From an uncultured Chitinophagaceae bacterium (GTDB taxonomy: Bacteria; Bacteroidota; Bacteroidia; Chitinophagales; Chitinophagaceae): DNA of 12,180 bases. The notes under the pieces are model-generated. The model searched no databases, had not been told where the DNA came from, and saw nothing but the letters and a program-made list of their open reading frames with translations. Numbering within the stretch: position 1 is the stretch's first letter; each line of letters begins with the position of its first letter. The stretch covers positions 1 to 12,180 of the forward strand of contig CAMPGT010000115.1 in assembly GCA_946885665.1 (NCBI GenBank), in the 5' to 3' direction. A program made the translations under genes and the position numbers. Of the stretch, positions 12,180 through 12,180 are shown one piece after another.

Positions 12180-12180
12180 T

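Noticed and set aside
1..12180. Defence system, prophage, integrase, transposase, toxin-antitoxin or biosynthetic cluster
   Set aside because: All substantial coding regions are accounted for by housekeeping-type proteins plus three orphan envelope or unknown genes. No recombinase, nuclease, phage or NRPS/PKS motif was seen on either strand.

Overview
The window looks like chromosomal DNA of a Bacteroidota bacterium, most likely from the Chitinophagaceae or a close relative. The clues are GC content near 50%, no purine-rich Shine-Dalgarno sequence before any start, four exact matches to the Bacteroidota -7 promoter element TAnnTTTG between genes, a long-form Lgt, a ThuA/sugar-dehydrogenase/cytochrome lipoprotein, and heptamer repeats between genes. 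The assignment rests on gene and promoter style; no database search was possible.

Layout. Positions 1-187 hold repeats. dnaG (primase) lies on the minus strand to 2110 (or 2152), divergent from a small coiled-coil protein gene (2267-2647). That gene converges, across a heptad inverted repeat, on a minus-strand gene for a three-domain lipoprotein (2719-5202). A leader of about 90 nt with two hairpins precedes rpmI-rplT (5373-5968), which ends at a strong terminator. A divergent arginine-decarboxylase-like gene follows (6097-7524), then, across a repeat tract, a minus-strand secreted protein of unknown function (7607-8896) and a minus-strand small heat-shock protein (9012-9449). Divergent from the latter is a probable operon of a bacilliredoxin and lgt (9655-11399). 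After a strong terminator comes a yajQ-family gene (11584-12075), and the window closes in another repeat tract.

The genes are mostly housekeeping: replication priming, ribosomal proteins, lipoprotein lipidation, thiol redox repair, protein quality control and polyamine synthesis. They do not form one pathway. Lgt would lipidate lipoproteins such as the one encoded at 2719-5202, but the two are not genetically linked. I see no mobile element, tRNA, rRNA, CRISPR array or defence system.

The most unusual content is non-coding. Short tandem arrays with a strict 7-bp period, of three sequence types (TTGCCCA, GTTAAAA, GTGGGGA), occupy several intergenic gaps. Two types occur next to each other in the same order at more than one place, sometimes beside GC-rich palindromes. 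The rpmI leader has two hairpins and a competing pairing, so it is a candidate regulatory RNA. No stretch of more than 300 bases lacks a gene.
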